64,000 nucleotides of DNA from Sphingopyxis solisilvae (GTDB lineage: Bacteria; Pseudomonadota; Alphaproteobacteria; Sphingomonadales; Sphingomonadaceae): positions 62,001 to 126,000 of the forward strand of contig NZ_JADKYM010000010.1 of assembly GCF_015475875.1 (NCBI RefSeq), in the 5' to 3' direction. This document shows positions 51,998 through 60,195 of the stretch, in pieces. Each line of letters starts with the position of its first letter. Position 1 is the first letter of the stretch. The translations under genes and the position numbers were made by a program. The notes below the pieces were generated by a model. The model was not told the DNA's origin and searched no databases. It saw nothing but the letters and a program-made list of their open reading frames with translations.

Positions 51998-53584
51998 ATG
52001 ACCGACACCACCCCCCACGACGTCATCATCGTCGGCTCGGGTGCCGCGGGCCTCACTGCCGCGATCGCGCTCGCCGACCATTGCAAGGTGCTCGTGCTCG
52101 CCAAGGGCGACCTGACCGGCGGATCGACCGCCTGGGCGCAGGGCGGGATCGCCGCGGTGCTCGACGCGGGCGATACGTTCGAAAATCATATCGACGACAC
52201 GATGGTCGCGGGCGCCGGACTCAACCGGCGCGAGACGGTCGAGTTCGTCGTCGAAAATGCGCCCGCCTCGATCGAGCGCCTCGTCGAAATGGGCGTCCCG
52301 TTCAACAAGGATGCCGAGGCGCTGCACCTGACGCGCGAGGGCGGCCATTCGCACCGCCGCATCGTCCATGTCGACGACGCGACGGGCTGGGCGGTGCAGG
52401 CGGCGCTGCTCAAGACAGCCGCGGCGCATCCGAACATCACCCTGCTGCCGGGGCAGGCGTGCGTTGACCTGATCACCGGACGGCACGAGGAACGCTATTC
52501 GGGATCGGGCCGCGTGTGGGGCGTCTATGCGCTCGACGAAAAAACCGGAGAGGTTCACGCGCATGTCGGCCGCGCGACGATCCTCGCCAGCGGCGGCGCC
52601 GGGCGCGTCTATCAATTCTCGACCGCCCCTAGAGGCGCGACCGGCGACGGCATCGCGATGGCCTGGCGCGCCGGCTGCCGCGTGTCGAACATGGAAATGA
52701 TGCAGTTCCACCCCACCTGCCTGTTCAACCTCGACGTCAAGAATTTCCTGATCACCGAGGCGGTGCGCGGCGAGGGCGGCATTTTGAAGCATCCCGAAAC
52801 CGGCCACCGCTACATGCCCGACTATGACCCGCGCGCCGAACTCGCGCCGCGCGATGTCGTGGCGCGCGCCAACGACGACCAGATCAAGCGCTTCGGGCTC
52901 GACTATGTCCACCTCGACATCAGCCACCTCGACCCCGATTTTGTCGCGAGGCATTTCCCGAACATCTATGAAAAGCTGCTGACGCTCGGCATCGACATGA
53001 CCCGGCAGCCGATCCCCGTGGTCCCTGCGCAGCATTATACCTGCGGCGGCATCTTGATCGACCTTGCTGGGCGCACCGACCTGCCGGGGCTGTATGCCGC
53101 GGGCGAATGCACCGAAAGCGGGCTGCACGGCGCCAACCGCCTCGCGTCGAACAGCCTGCTCGAATGTTTCGTGTTCGGCGAGGCCGCGGCGAAGGACATC
53201 ATCGCGCGCTGGGACCAGCTCGAACCGCCCCCCGCGATCCGCCCATGGGACGAAAGCCGGGTCACCGACTCCGACGAAGAGGTGATCATCAAGCAGAACT
53301 GGACCGAGATCCGCCGCTTCATGTGGAATTATGTCGGCATCGTCCGCACGACCAAACGGCTGGAGCGCGCCCAGCACCGCATCCGCCTGCTGACCGACGA
53401 GGTCGAGGATTATTACGGCCACTTCCGCGTCACCACCGACCTGATCGAGCTGCGCAACCTGCTGCAATGCGCCGATCTGATCGTGCGCAGCGCGCTCCAT
53501 CGCAAGGAAAGCCGCGGGCTGCATTATACGCTCGATTATCCGGAGATGCTGGCGGAGGCGGTGGATACGGTGCTGGTGCCGTGA
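51998..53584 (+). CDS. nadB: L-aspartate oxidase
   Basis: 528 aa FAD enzyme making iminoaspartate in de novo NAD synthesis. FAD motif GSGAAGLTAAIA at the N-terminus; active-site region HPTCLFN, EAVRGEGG and ANRLASNSLLE. C-terminal helical domain. nadA and nadC are not adjacent. The ATG at 51998 (MTDTTPHDV) has AGGG upstream; an in-frame ATG at 51971 lies within the repeat. Confidence 0.95.
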   Translation: MTDTTPHDVIIVGSGAAGLTAAIALADHCKVLVLAKGDLTGGSTAWAQGGIAAVLDAGDTFENHIDDTMVAGAGLNRRETVEFVVENAPASIERLVEMGVPFNKDAEALHLTREGGHSHRRIVHVDDATGWAVQAALLKTAAAHPNITLLPGQACVDLITGRHEERYSGSGRVWGVYALDEKTGEVHAHVGRATILASGGAGRVYQFSTAPRGATGDGIAMAWRAGCRVSNMEMMQFHPTCLFNLDVKNFLITEAVRGEGGILKHPETGHRYMPDYDPRAELAPRDVVARANDDQIKRFGLDYVHLDISHLDPDFVARHFPNIYEKLLTLGIDMTRQPIPVVPAQHYTCGGILIDLAGRTDLPGLYAAGECTESGLHGANRLASNSLLECFVFGEAAAKDIIARWDQLEPPPAIRPWDESRVTDSDEEVIIKQNWTEIRRFMWNYVGIVRTTKRLERAQHRIRLLTDEVEDYYGHFRVTTDLIELRNLLQCADLIVRSALHRKESRGLHYTLDYPEMLAEAVDTVLVP

Positions 53585-53602
53585 GGATGGCGTAAAAGAA
53601 AC

Positions 53603-54071
53603 CTCACGCAAAGGCGCGAAGGCGCAAAGAAGGGGATGCGTCGGGGTGGGTATCGAAGAAATCGCCAGCGTCACCGTCGATTGCGGATTTCATCTACACA
53701 AGAATTTGGGACCGGGCCTGCTCGAGTCGGTTTATGAAGCCATCATGGCCGATCAGTTGGTGCGGCGCGGGCTGAATGTGCAGCGGCAGGTGCCGATTCC
53801 CATTCGTTATGATGGGATTGAGTTGCCGGAGGGATTTCGAGCGGACTTGCTGATTGAGGGCGTGCTGTTGGTCGAACTGAAATCTGTGGAGCGGTTGTCA
53901 CCGCTCCATGGCAAGCAAGTCCTGACATACCTTCGCCTGCTAGATATGCCATTGGGGTTGCTGATCAACTTTGGCGGCGAAACCTTTAAGGAAGGCGTCA
54001 AACGCATCGTCAACAACCATCAAAGCTGACTTTGCGCCTTCTTTCTTTGCGCCTTCGCGCCTTTGCGTGAG
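53603..54071. mobile_element. inverted-repeat unit carrying the GxxExxY gene
   Basis: The gene is enclosed by a perfect 27-bp inverted repeat (left arm 53603-53629, right arm 54045-54071), both carrying the pattern CTCACGCAAAGG...GCGCAAAG and its complement. No transposase is present. A gene-less palindrome with related ends is at 58256-58327. Confidence 0.6.
53646..54029 (+). CDS. GxxExxY protein (predicted PD-(D/E)xK nuclease-like)
   Basis: 127 aa. It carries the family motif G-L-L-E-S-V-Y (GxxExxY) near residue 25, and the nuclease-like signature FRADLLIEGVLLVELKSV, where D and E-x-K match a PD-(D/E)xK core. No enzymatic function is established for the family. GTG at 53646 is used; AGGGG lies 10 nt upstream. 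It is the only gene inside the inverted repeat unit and is transcribed outward past the right arm toward a convergent neighbour. Confidence 0.88.
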   Translation: MGIEEIASVTVDCGFHLHKNLGPGLLESVYEAIMADQLVRRGLNVQRQVPIPIRYDGIELPEGFRADLLIEGVLLVELKSVERLSPLHGKQVLTYLRLLDMPLGLLINFGGETFKEGVKRIVNNHQS

Positions 54072-54082
54072 ATAATTTTTTC

Positions 54083-54328
54083 TTACCCACCAACCCCCAA
54101 CAACCGCCCGGCCAAAATCAGCACAATCGCCCCGATCACCGACGCCAGGCACCCCGCACGGTGAAAGTCGCCGCGGCCGCGCGACGTTGCGAGGCCCGCC
54201 AGCAGTGAGCCGCCGATGCCGAGCAGGATCGTCGCGATCCACCCCATCTGCACCGCGCCCGGATAAAAGAACCGCGCCAGCGCGCCGATGATCAGGCCCG
54301 AGATGATTGCGCCGATGATATTGATCAT
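54083..54328 (-). CDS. GlsB/YeaQ/YmgE family membrane protein
   Basis: 81 aa with three hydrophobic stretches and the glycine-rich pattern SGLIIGALARFFYPGAVQMGWIATILLGIGGSLLAG. Family members are stress-associated small inner-membrane proteins. AAGGG precedes the ATG at 54328, which overlaps the amidohydrolase stop (ATGA). Confidence 0.88.
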   Translation of the reverse strand: MINIIGAIISGLIIGALARFFYPGAVQMGWIATILLGIGGSLLAGLATSRGRGDFHRAGCLASVIGAIVLILAGRLLGVGG

Positions 54329-55545
54329 GCGTTGAACCCTTCGTTCAAAAACCGCTCGGCCAGTGCCGCATGCAGCGCCGCGCCGCGTGCCATCACTTTT
54401 TCGTCCAGCACCATGCGGTTCGAGTGCAGCCCGCAGCAGGCGCGCCAGTCGCTGCCCTCCGCGCTCGCGCCCAGCCAGAACATCGCGCCGGGCACTTTTT
54501 CGAGCACATAAGAGAAATCCTCGGCGCCCATCACCGGATGATCCATCGTCAGCCACGCCGCCTCGCCGAACGTCGCCTCGACGACCGACTGGCCGAACGC
54601 GACCGCGCGGCTGTCGCAGATGGTGACCGGAAAGCCCTCGTCGATCTGCACCTCGGCGGTGCAGCCATGCGCCTCCGCGATTGCGGGGGCGAGGCGTTTC
54701 AGCTCGCGCGCCACCATCGCGCGCCGTTCGGGCGACAGCGTGCGGATCGTGCCGAGCAGCTCGGCGGTTTCGGGGATGATATTGTTCGTCGTCCCGGCGC
54801 TGATCTTGGCGATGGTCACGACGGCGGGATCGAACACCGACACGCGCCGCGTCACCATCGTCTGGATCGCGGTGACGATGGCGCAGGCAACCGGGATCGG
54901 GTCGACCGCATCGTGCGGCATCGACGCATGGCCGCCCGCGCCCTTGACGGTGATCGACAGGACATCGGATGAAGCGAGCAGCGGTCCGGCGCGCGATGCG
55001 AAAATCCCGTGCGGCGCATTGGGCATGATGTGGAGCGCGAACGCCGCGTCGGGCAGCGGGTCGATGATCCCGTCGTCCAACATGAAGCGCGCGCCATGAT
55101 GGCCTTCCTCGCCCGGCTGGAACATGAACATCACCGTGCCGGGCAGCCGGTCGCGCGCCGCGCACAGCAGCTTCGCCGCGCCAACCAGCATCGCGACATG
55201 CGTGTCATGCCCGCACGCATGCATCGCGCCGGTGGTTTCGGAGCTGAAGTCGAGCCCCGTATCCTCGACCAGCGGCAACGCATCCATGTCGCCGCGCAGC
55301 AGGACGGTGCGCGCGTTGCCCCCATTCCCCGCCAAGCCCCCGCGCAGGATCGCGACCAGCCCCGTCGTCGACGGCCCCTCGCGAAATTCCAGCGGCAGCC
55401 CGGCGAGCGCCTGTTTGATCTTCGCAAGCGTCTTGGGGTTTTGCAGCCCGAGTTCAGGCTCGCGGTGGATCGCGCGGCGCAGGTCGACCAGGTCGTCGAG
55501 CAGCGTTTCGGCCTCGGCGGGCCAGCTATGTGTTTGGGTGTCCAT
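54325..55545 (-). CDS. M20 family amidohydrolase (hippurate-hydrolase/aminoacylase-like)
   Basis: 406 aa metal-dependent amidohydrolase. It carries the blocks IHREPELG, RGDMDALP, HACGHDTHVAML and QPGEEGHHGARFML, which hold the metal-binding residues, and MGAEDFSYV near the end. Cytoplasmic, with no signal. Members act on N-acyl amino acids or on indole-type conjugates. It overlaps the GlsB-like gene. Different subfamily from the secreted M20 peptidase at 5323. Confidence 0.92.
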   Translation of the reverse strand: MDTQTHSWPAEAETLLDDLVDLRRAIHREPELGLQNPKTLAKIKQALAGLPLEFREGPSTTGLVAILRGGLAGNGGNARTVLLRGDMDALPLVEDTGLDFSSETTGAMHACGHDTHVAMLVGAAKLLCAARDRLPGTVMFMFQPGEEGHHGARFMLDDGIIDPLPDAAFALHIMPNAPHGIFASRAGPLLASSDVLSITVKGAGGHASMPHDAVDPIPVACAIVTAIQTMVTRRVSVFDPAVVTIAKISAGTTNNIIPETAELLGTIRTLSPERRAMVARELKRLAPAIAEAHGCTAEVQIDEGFPVTICDSRAVAFGQSVVEATFGEAAWLTMDHPVMGAEDFSYVLEKVPGAMFWLGASAEGSDWRACCGLHSNRMVLDEKVMARGAALHAALAERFLNEGFNA

Positions 55546-55648
55546 GCGGCGAATGTGCCGCGAAGCCCAGCCCGTGTCGAGGGGATGATGGCTGCTGTAT
55601 TAGAAGCCCGCGTTTCGCGGCGGATGCCGCGATCGATCCGATGGTTTG

Positions 55649-55705
55649 ATAACCTTGATTAATTCCGTAGCTCTTGAGAACCTAGATCACCTTAATAACC
55701 TTGAT
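55649..55705. repeat. iteron-like short repeats at the start of the next gene
   Basis: ATAACCTTGAT at 55649 and again exactly at 55695, with a degenerate AGAACCTAGAT at 55677. The spacing is irregular (28 and 18 bp). They lie just before the likely start codon at 55718. Confidence 0.5.
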
Positions 55706-55717
55706 GGGGTCGTTTTG

Positions 55718-56878
55718 ATGTGCTACGGCGCATATGTGATGAGCTCGGCAACTGCGTCAAATCAAATCTTGCAGCCCGAAAAACGGCGTCGGGGGGAAGG
55801 CAAAGGCAGTAGCTTTTTTGCCATCGGCCGCGATGTTTGGGAGGCGCTCTGGAGCGTCCCTACCACTAACCGCCTCAACCTGGTTCTTACCTATTTTACG
55901 TTGCTGGCCGGTACCGGTAGTGACCATCGGCTGACAAAATGGTCTGCTTCAGCGTGTGAGCAATATCTTGGTATCGGTAAGCCGCGCGCAAAGCACGCGA
56001 TTGACGAACTGATTGGTGGCAGCTTGATCAAGCACACGGAAAATTCTACCCGTTTGTCCCCTCAGTACGAGTTGCCGACGCTGCCGTTGGAAGCTGAGCC
56101 AATTTTTCTTCCGGTACAAGCGCTGACGGGGTTGAAGGGGGAGAACCCGATTTTCCGGCGAGTTCGTGAGACCGGCGACGCTATGCTGCTACGCATGCTT
56201 GTGGACTTGTATGGCATGGTCGACACTGATGCCACCTTCGGCGTTCCGATCGCCAGTCTCCGCAACGGCAGTCATGCCAACTCTGAAGTCGTTTCGCGCA
56301 AAGTTGCGCAGGTCGGCGTCCATGCGGTGTGGGCGTTGGAGGAAGGAACATATCAAAGCGCCGGGGGAGATTGGGCCCTGCGCCACGTATCCGAGAGCCG
56401 CAAAGGTGGCGGATATGATTGGACAAAATTCTGGGAGCGGGTCGCTCAGTTAAAACAGATTGGCGCCATCTACTACGAGCCTTGGCTATTCGAAGGCGCC
56501 GAGATGGATGCCGAACCGCTGATGCCGCTCGATCCGGCTGGGCTTTATCAGGTTTCAGAGCGGGACGATGGTGGGCGATTGACCAAGCTCGCCTATGATG
56601 CGGCATATGCGCTGGTCAGCGAGGAACGTCCCTACGTATTTGAGAACTCTGGCGCAGACTACTTTGTGCCGCTGCCGCTTCACCATCAGCCTCCTGCATT
56701 GAGAGGTGTCGCTAGGCTTCGTGTCGAGGCAGATACCCCGGGCCGGCGTCTCGCGTGGAAGCGTCGTCGGACGCTAGTTGAAAATTGGGAGAAGGCGCTC
56801 ACTCAATTGCAAAGCGATGCGCAGCAAGGGCTGTTCGATCGCCCAATGCAGCTAGCCGCGAAGAGGAGCAGTCGATGA
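55718..56878 (+). CDS. winged-helix-like protein of unknown function
   Basis: 386 aa, lower in GC than the flanks. After a basic N-terminal segment (QPEKRRRGEGKG), residues roughly 25-110 look like a winged-helix domain (VLTYFTLLAGTGSDHRLTKWS, then ACEQYLGIGKPRAKHAIDELIGG). The rest is unrecognised. I choose ATG 55718 rather than TTG 55646, because the extra N-terminus would be encoded by the repeats. It may be a replication-initiator-like or regulatory protein of an integrated element, given the iteron-like repeats; this is inference. Its TGA overlaps the next gene by ATGA. Confidence 0.6.
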   Translation: MCYGAYVMSSATASNQILQPEKRRRGEGKGSSFFAIGRDVWEALWSVPTTNRLNLVLTYFTLLAGTGSDHRLTKWSASACEQYLGIGKPRAKHAIDELIGGSLIKHTENSTRLSPQYELPTLPLEAEPIFLPVQALTGLKGENPIFRRVRETGDAMLLRMLVDLYGMVDTDATFGVPIASLRNGSHANSEVVSRKVAQVGVHAVWALEEGTYQSAGGDWALRHVSESRKGGGYDWTKFWERVAQLKQIGAIYYEPWLFEGAEMDAEPLMPLDPAGLYQVSERDDGGRLTKLAYDAAYALVSEERPYVFENSGADYFVPLPLHHQPPALRGVARLRVEADTPGRRLAWKRRRTLVENWEKALTQLQSDAQQGLFDRPMQLAAKRSSR

Positions 56879-57030
56879 TCCAGCTAGCATTTGACGGAGC
56901 TGGCTTCGCGGCGGCTTGCACCGGCGTTGCCGCTATTATCGGTTCAACAGCAACCTTGATATGGGCTATTCGACGGGATCCACGCGGGCCGGGAAAGCAA
57001 GAATCATCTCGCCTTCCGCCCCCCGAATAA
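56875..57030 (+). CDS. small single-pass membrane protein, unknown function (51 aa)
   Basis: Starts ATG at 56875, with GAGGAG 6 nt upstream and an ATGA overlap with the winged-helix gene. It has one hydrophobic helix (about FAAACTGVAAIIGSTATLIWAI) and a short basic/Pro-rich tail (RRDPRGPGKQESSRLPPPE). It overlaps the end of the convergent acyl-CoA dehydrogenase gene by 27 bp. Confidence 0.6.
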   Translation: MIQLAFDGAGFAAACTGVAAIIGSTATLIWAIRRDPRGPGKQESSRLPPPE

Positions 57031-58185
57031 TTGCCGCCCCGCAAGGTCGAGCATGATTTCCTCGCTGCCTCCCCCAATGGCGTTGACACGCACCTCGCGG
57101 TAGATGCGCTCGACCTTGCTGCCGGTGATATAGCTTGCGCCGCCCAGCACCTGCGCGGCCTCGCGCGCGACGCTCTCCAGCATCCGCGTTGCCTGTACCT
57201 TCAGCATCGCGAAGTCGGCGGGGCGGTCCTTGCCGTTTTTCACCTGCCAGGCGCACAGGTCGACCCACGCCTGCGTCGCCTCGATCTGGCGCTCCATGTC
57301 GGCGAGCTTGATGCGGATCGACTGGTGGCCGACGAGGGGTTTGCCAAAGGTTTCGCGGTTCTGCGCCCACTCCGCCGCCTCGGCCATCGCGACGCGCGCA
57401 TAGGCGCAGCAGCCCATCGCCATGCCGAGCCGCTCGCTGTTGAAATTGCGCATGATGCCGATGAAGCCGCCGTTTTCGGGGCCGATCAGGTTTTCTGCCG
57501 GGACGCGCACGTCGCTGAAGTGGATGGCGGCGGTATCGCTGCACCGCCAGCCCATCTTGTCGAGCCTTGTGCGTTCGACGCCGGGGCTGTCCATGTCGAT
57601 CAGCAGCAGCGAGATGCCCGCCGCGCCCGGCCCGCCGGTGCGCACCGCGCAGGTCAGCCAGTCGGCGCGCATCCCCGACGTGATGAACATCTTGCCGCCG
57701 TTAACGACGTAGTGATCGCCGTCTCTGACCGCGGTGGTTTTGAGGTTCGCGACATCGCTGCCGCCGCCGGCCTCGGTGATGCCGAGCGCGATGATCTTGT
57801 CGCCGCTAAGCACCGGCGGCGCGACGCGCTGTTTCAGCTCCTCGGACCCCAGCGCGAGGATTGGCGGCAGCCCGATCCCATGCGTCATCAGCGACGCGCC
57901 CAGTCCGCCTGCGCCGACCGCGGCGAGTTCCTCGGTCAGAACCAGCCCATGGAAATTGTCGAAGCCTTCGCTGTGGCCGCCATATTGTTCGGGATAGCGC
58001 AGCCCGAGGATGCCCGCCTCGGCAGCTTTCTTGTGCAATTCGCGCGGCAGCTCGCCCTCGGCCTCCCAGCGGTCGATATGCGGCGCTATCTCGCGCTCGA
58101 CGAAGCGGCGGACGCTCTGGGCCAGCGCTTCATGGGTCTCGTCATAATAGGGCGAACGCGCGCGCCAGTCGTCGAAAGCTGTCAT
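57004..58185 (-). CDS. acyl-CoA dehydrogenase
   Basis: 393 aa flavoenzyme of fatty-acid or branched-chain degradation. Domain order N-terminal helical, central beta (ITEAGGGSDVANLKTTA, FAD/substrate loop) and C-terminal helical. The C-terminal signature is IGGGSEEIM with a glutamate where the base is often found. The substrate cannot be fixed from sequence. The ATG at 58185 lies 20 bp from the palindrome at 58205-58220, suggesting MerR-type (LiuR-like) control. Confidence 0.9.
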   Translation of the reverse strand: MTAFDDWRARSPYYDETHEALAQSVRRFVEREIAPHIDRWEAEGELPRELHKKAAEAGILGLRYPEQYGGHSEGFDNFHGLVLTEELAAVGAGGLGASLMTHGIGLPPILALGSEELKQRVAPPVLSGDKIIALGITEAGGGSDVANLKTTAVRDGDHYVVNGGKMFITSGMRADWLTCAVRTGGPGAAGISLLLIDMDSPGVERTRLDKMGWRCSDTAAIHFSDVRVPAENLIGPENGGFIGIMRNFNSERLGMAMGCCAYARVAMAEAAEWAQNRETFGKPLVGHQSIRIKLADMERQIEATQAWVDLCAWQVKNGKDRPADFAMLKVQATRMLESVAREAAQVLGGASYITGSKVERIYREVRVNAIGGGSEEIMLDLAGRQLFGGRKAR

Positions 58186-58204
58186 CGGGCGATGCTGCGC
58201 ACGG

Positions 58205-58220
58205 TTGACGTAAACGTCAA
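58205..58220. promoter_or_regulatory. LiuR-like operator upstream of the acyl-CoA dehydrogenase
   Basis: TTGACGTAAACGTCAA: TTGACGT and ACGTCAA halves. This resembles the palindromic sites bound by MerR-family LiuR regulators of branched-chain acyl-CoA degradation. It is close to the start codon, where a regulator could act on the promoter. Confidence 0.6.
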
Positions 58221-58255
58221 GGTCGGTCCTTCGCAGCGAAGCTGCAAGGAGAATG

Positions 58256-58327
58256 TCTCACACAAAGACACAAAGATGGCGGCTCCCTCGCGCGAGCAAA
58301 CCGCCATCTTTGTGTCTTTGTGTGAGA
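58256..58327. repeat. gene-less palindromic element related to the GxxExxY unit
   Basis: Arms of at least 26 bp pair perfectly (left 58257-58282, right 58301-58326) around an 18-bp centre. The outer pattern CTCACACAAAGACACAAAG resembles the end of the GxxExxY unit (CTCACGCAAAGGCGCGAAG). It could be a miniature derivative of that unit. Confidence 0.6.
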
Positions 58328-58406
58328 TCAATATAGCGCGACCTGTCGGCCGCGCAGCTGCGTTGCGGGGTTGCGCCTTCCGTCCAAGCACTTAAGGTCG
58401 CGCCCC

Positions 58407-59663
58407 ATGAACAAGCCCATCCTGCTCGCCGGCCTTGCCGCTCTCGCCCTCATCACCACCCCCGCCGCCGCGCAGAAATCGCCCGAGGCCGTTGCCGAAG
58501 CCGCGCTCCAGCGCGCGCCGGTGTTCGACGGACATAATGACGTGCCGTGGGAACTGCGCGGGCAGGTCGGCAATGTCATCAACAACTTCGACTTTCGCGA
58601 CACGACCAAGCCAAAGCCCGACGGAACGGTGATGCACACCGACATCCAGCGCCTGCGCCAGGGGCGCGTTGGGGCGCAATTCTGGTCGGTCTATGTGCCG
58701 TCGAACACCAACGAGCAGCTGGCGGTACAGCAGACCATTGAACAGATCGACGTCGCAAAGCGGCTGATCGCGCGCTACCCCGCCGACCTGTCGCTGGCTT
58801 ACAATTCAACCGAACTCCAAAGCCAGATGAAGGCGGGCAAGATTGCCGGGATGCTGGGGATCGAGGGTGGCCAGTCGATCGGCTCCTCGCTCGCCGTGCT
58901 GCGCGAAATGTTCGGCATGGGGGTGCGCTACATGACGCTGACCCATGGCAAGAATGTGCCATGGGCCGACAGCGCGACCGACGCGCCGAAGCATGACGGG
59001 CTCACCGATTTCGGGCGCCAGGTCGTGCAGGAAATGAACCGGCTCGGCATGATCGTCGATCTTTCCCACGTCAGCGAAGCGACGATGAAGGATGCGCTGG
59101 AGGTTTCGAAGGCACCGGTGATGTTCAGCCATTCGGGGGTGCGCGCGGTCAACGACCATCCGCGCAACGTCCCCGACAGCGTGTTGCCCGCGGTCAAGGC
59201 CAATGACGGCGTGATCATGGTGGTATTCTACGCCGCGTTCGTCGATCCCAATTTGCGCGCCCACGGCCTGACGCGGACGGCCGAGCGGGCGCGGCTCGAC
59301 ACGCTGTATCTGGGCAATCCCGATGGCGCGGCGACAGCGCTGAAGGCGTGGGATGCTGCCAACCCGCCGCCGTCGACCCCGCTGGGGCTGGTGGCCGATC
59401 ATATCGACCATATTAAAAAGACGATCGGCGTCGACCATATCGGGCTGGGCGGCGATTATGACGGGATGGACGCGGTCCCCGTCGGGCTGGAGGATGTCAC
59501 AGGTTATCCGGCGCTGTTTGCCGAGCTGGCGCGGCGCGGTTACACGCAGGCCGAGCTGGAAAAGATCGCGAGCGGTAACATGCTGCGCGTGCTGAAGGCG
59601 AACGAAGCCTATGCGGCCAACCAGAAGGGGCAGTCGCCCGTCGAGACGCCGGTGGTGAAATAA
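58407..59663 (+). CDS. membrane dipeptidase, M19 family
   Basis: 418 aa. A signal peptide (MNKPILLAGLAALALITTPAAA) is followed by a renal-dipeptidase fold: FDGHNDVPW (zinc ligands), GIEGGQSIGSSLAVL (bridging Glu), MTLTHGKNVPWADS, IVDLSHVS and FSHSGVRA, then a GGDYDGM block near the end. It hydrolyses dipeptides in the periplasm. The ATG at 58407 begins the signal peptide. Confidence 0.93.
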   Translation: MNKPILLAGLAALALITTPAAAQKSPEAVAEAALQRAPVFDGHNDVPWELRGQVGNVINNFDFRDTTKPKPDGTVMHTDIQRLRQGRVGAQFWSVYVPSNTNEQLAVQQTIEQIDVAKRLIARYPADLSLAYNSTELQSQMKAGKIAGMLGIEGGQSIGSSLAVLREMFGMGVRYMTLTHGKNVPWADSATDAPKHDGLTDFGRQVVQEMNRLGMIVDLSHVSEATMKDALEVSKAPVMFSHSGVRAVNDHPRNVPDSVLPAVKANDGVIMVVFYAAFVDPNLRAHGLTRTAERARLDTLYLGNPDGAATALKAWDAANPPPSTPLGLVADHIDHIKKTIGVDHIGLGGDYDGMDAVPVGLEDVTGYPALFAELARRGYTQAELEKIASGNMLRVLKANEAYAANQKGQSPVETPVVK

Positions 59664-59670
59664 GGAACCT

Positions 59671-59766
59671 CGTCATTGCGAGGAGCCGAAGGCGACGCGG
59701 CAATCCAGAGTAGCGTAAACCCGCTCTGGATTGCTTTCCCCGGCTTTCGCCGGGGTCGCAATGACG
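59671..59766. repeat. palindromic repeat, family B (copy 3)
   Basis: CGTCATTGCGAGGAGCCGAA at the left and GGTCGCAATGACG at the right, inverted relative to the other copies and with an extra CCCCGGC/GCCGGGG hairpin. It lies between convergent genes. Confidence 0.85.
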
Positions 59767-59768
59767 GA

Positions 59769-60173
59769 TCAGGTTTTGCGTACCTTAAACGGCCACTCCA
59801 CCGCCCCGCTCGCCCACAGCGCCCACCAGATGATCGCCGGCTGCAACGCCAGCCGCGGGCCGTGGTACCACCAGCTCAAGGTCTCGCCGCCGATCGCGAT
59901 ATTCGCGAGCGCGTGGTGGACATTGGCGGGCCAGACGCACAGCGCGTAGAGCGCCAGGCCCCAACCCGCCGCCTTGCGCAACCGCGGGATCATCAGGCCG
60001 ATCGCGCCCAATATCTCGGCCACCCCGGTGACGGCGACGACCAGTTCGGGTTGCGGCACCCACGGCGGGGTGATCGCCAGAAACGGAGCCGGGCGCGCCA
60101 GATGCGCCCAGCCGGCATAGCCATAAGCGACCGCCAGCAGCCAGCGCAGCGCCGTGCGGACGCGGTCCTTCAA
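59769..60173 (-). CDS. DoxX family membrane protein
   Basis: 134 aa with four hydrophobic segments. The motif LAVAYGYAGWAHLARP and the GVAEILGAIGLMIP helix are typical of DoxX-like proteins, small membrane proteins linked to redox and thiol stress. TTG at 60173 is the best start, 22 nt after the reductase stop; the frame continues upstream without a good alternative. Confidence 0.8.
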   Translation of the reverse strand: MKDRVRTALRWLLAVAYGYAGWAHLARPAPFLAITPPWVPQPELVVAVTGVAEILGAIGLMIPRLRKAAGWGLALYALCVWPANVHHALANIAIGGETLSWWYHGPRLALQPAIIWWALWASGAVEWPFKVRKT

Positions 60174-60195
60174 CGCGCTTTGCCGTCTGCGGGCG

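Noticed and set aside
51983-53674. Long minus-strand open frame opposite nadB
   Set aside because: High GC content produces long antisense frames. NadB is unambiguous on the plus strand.
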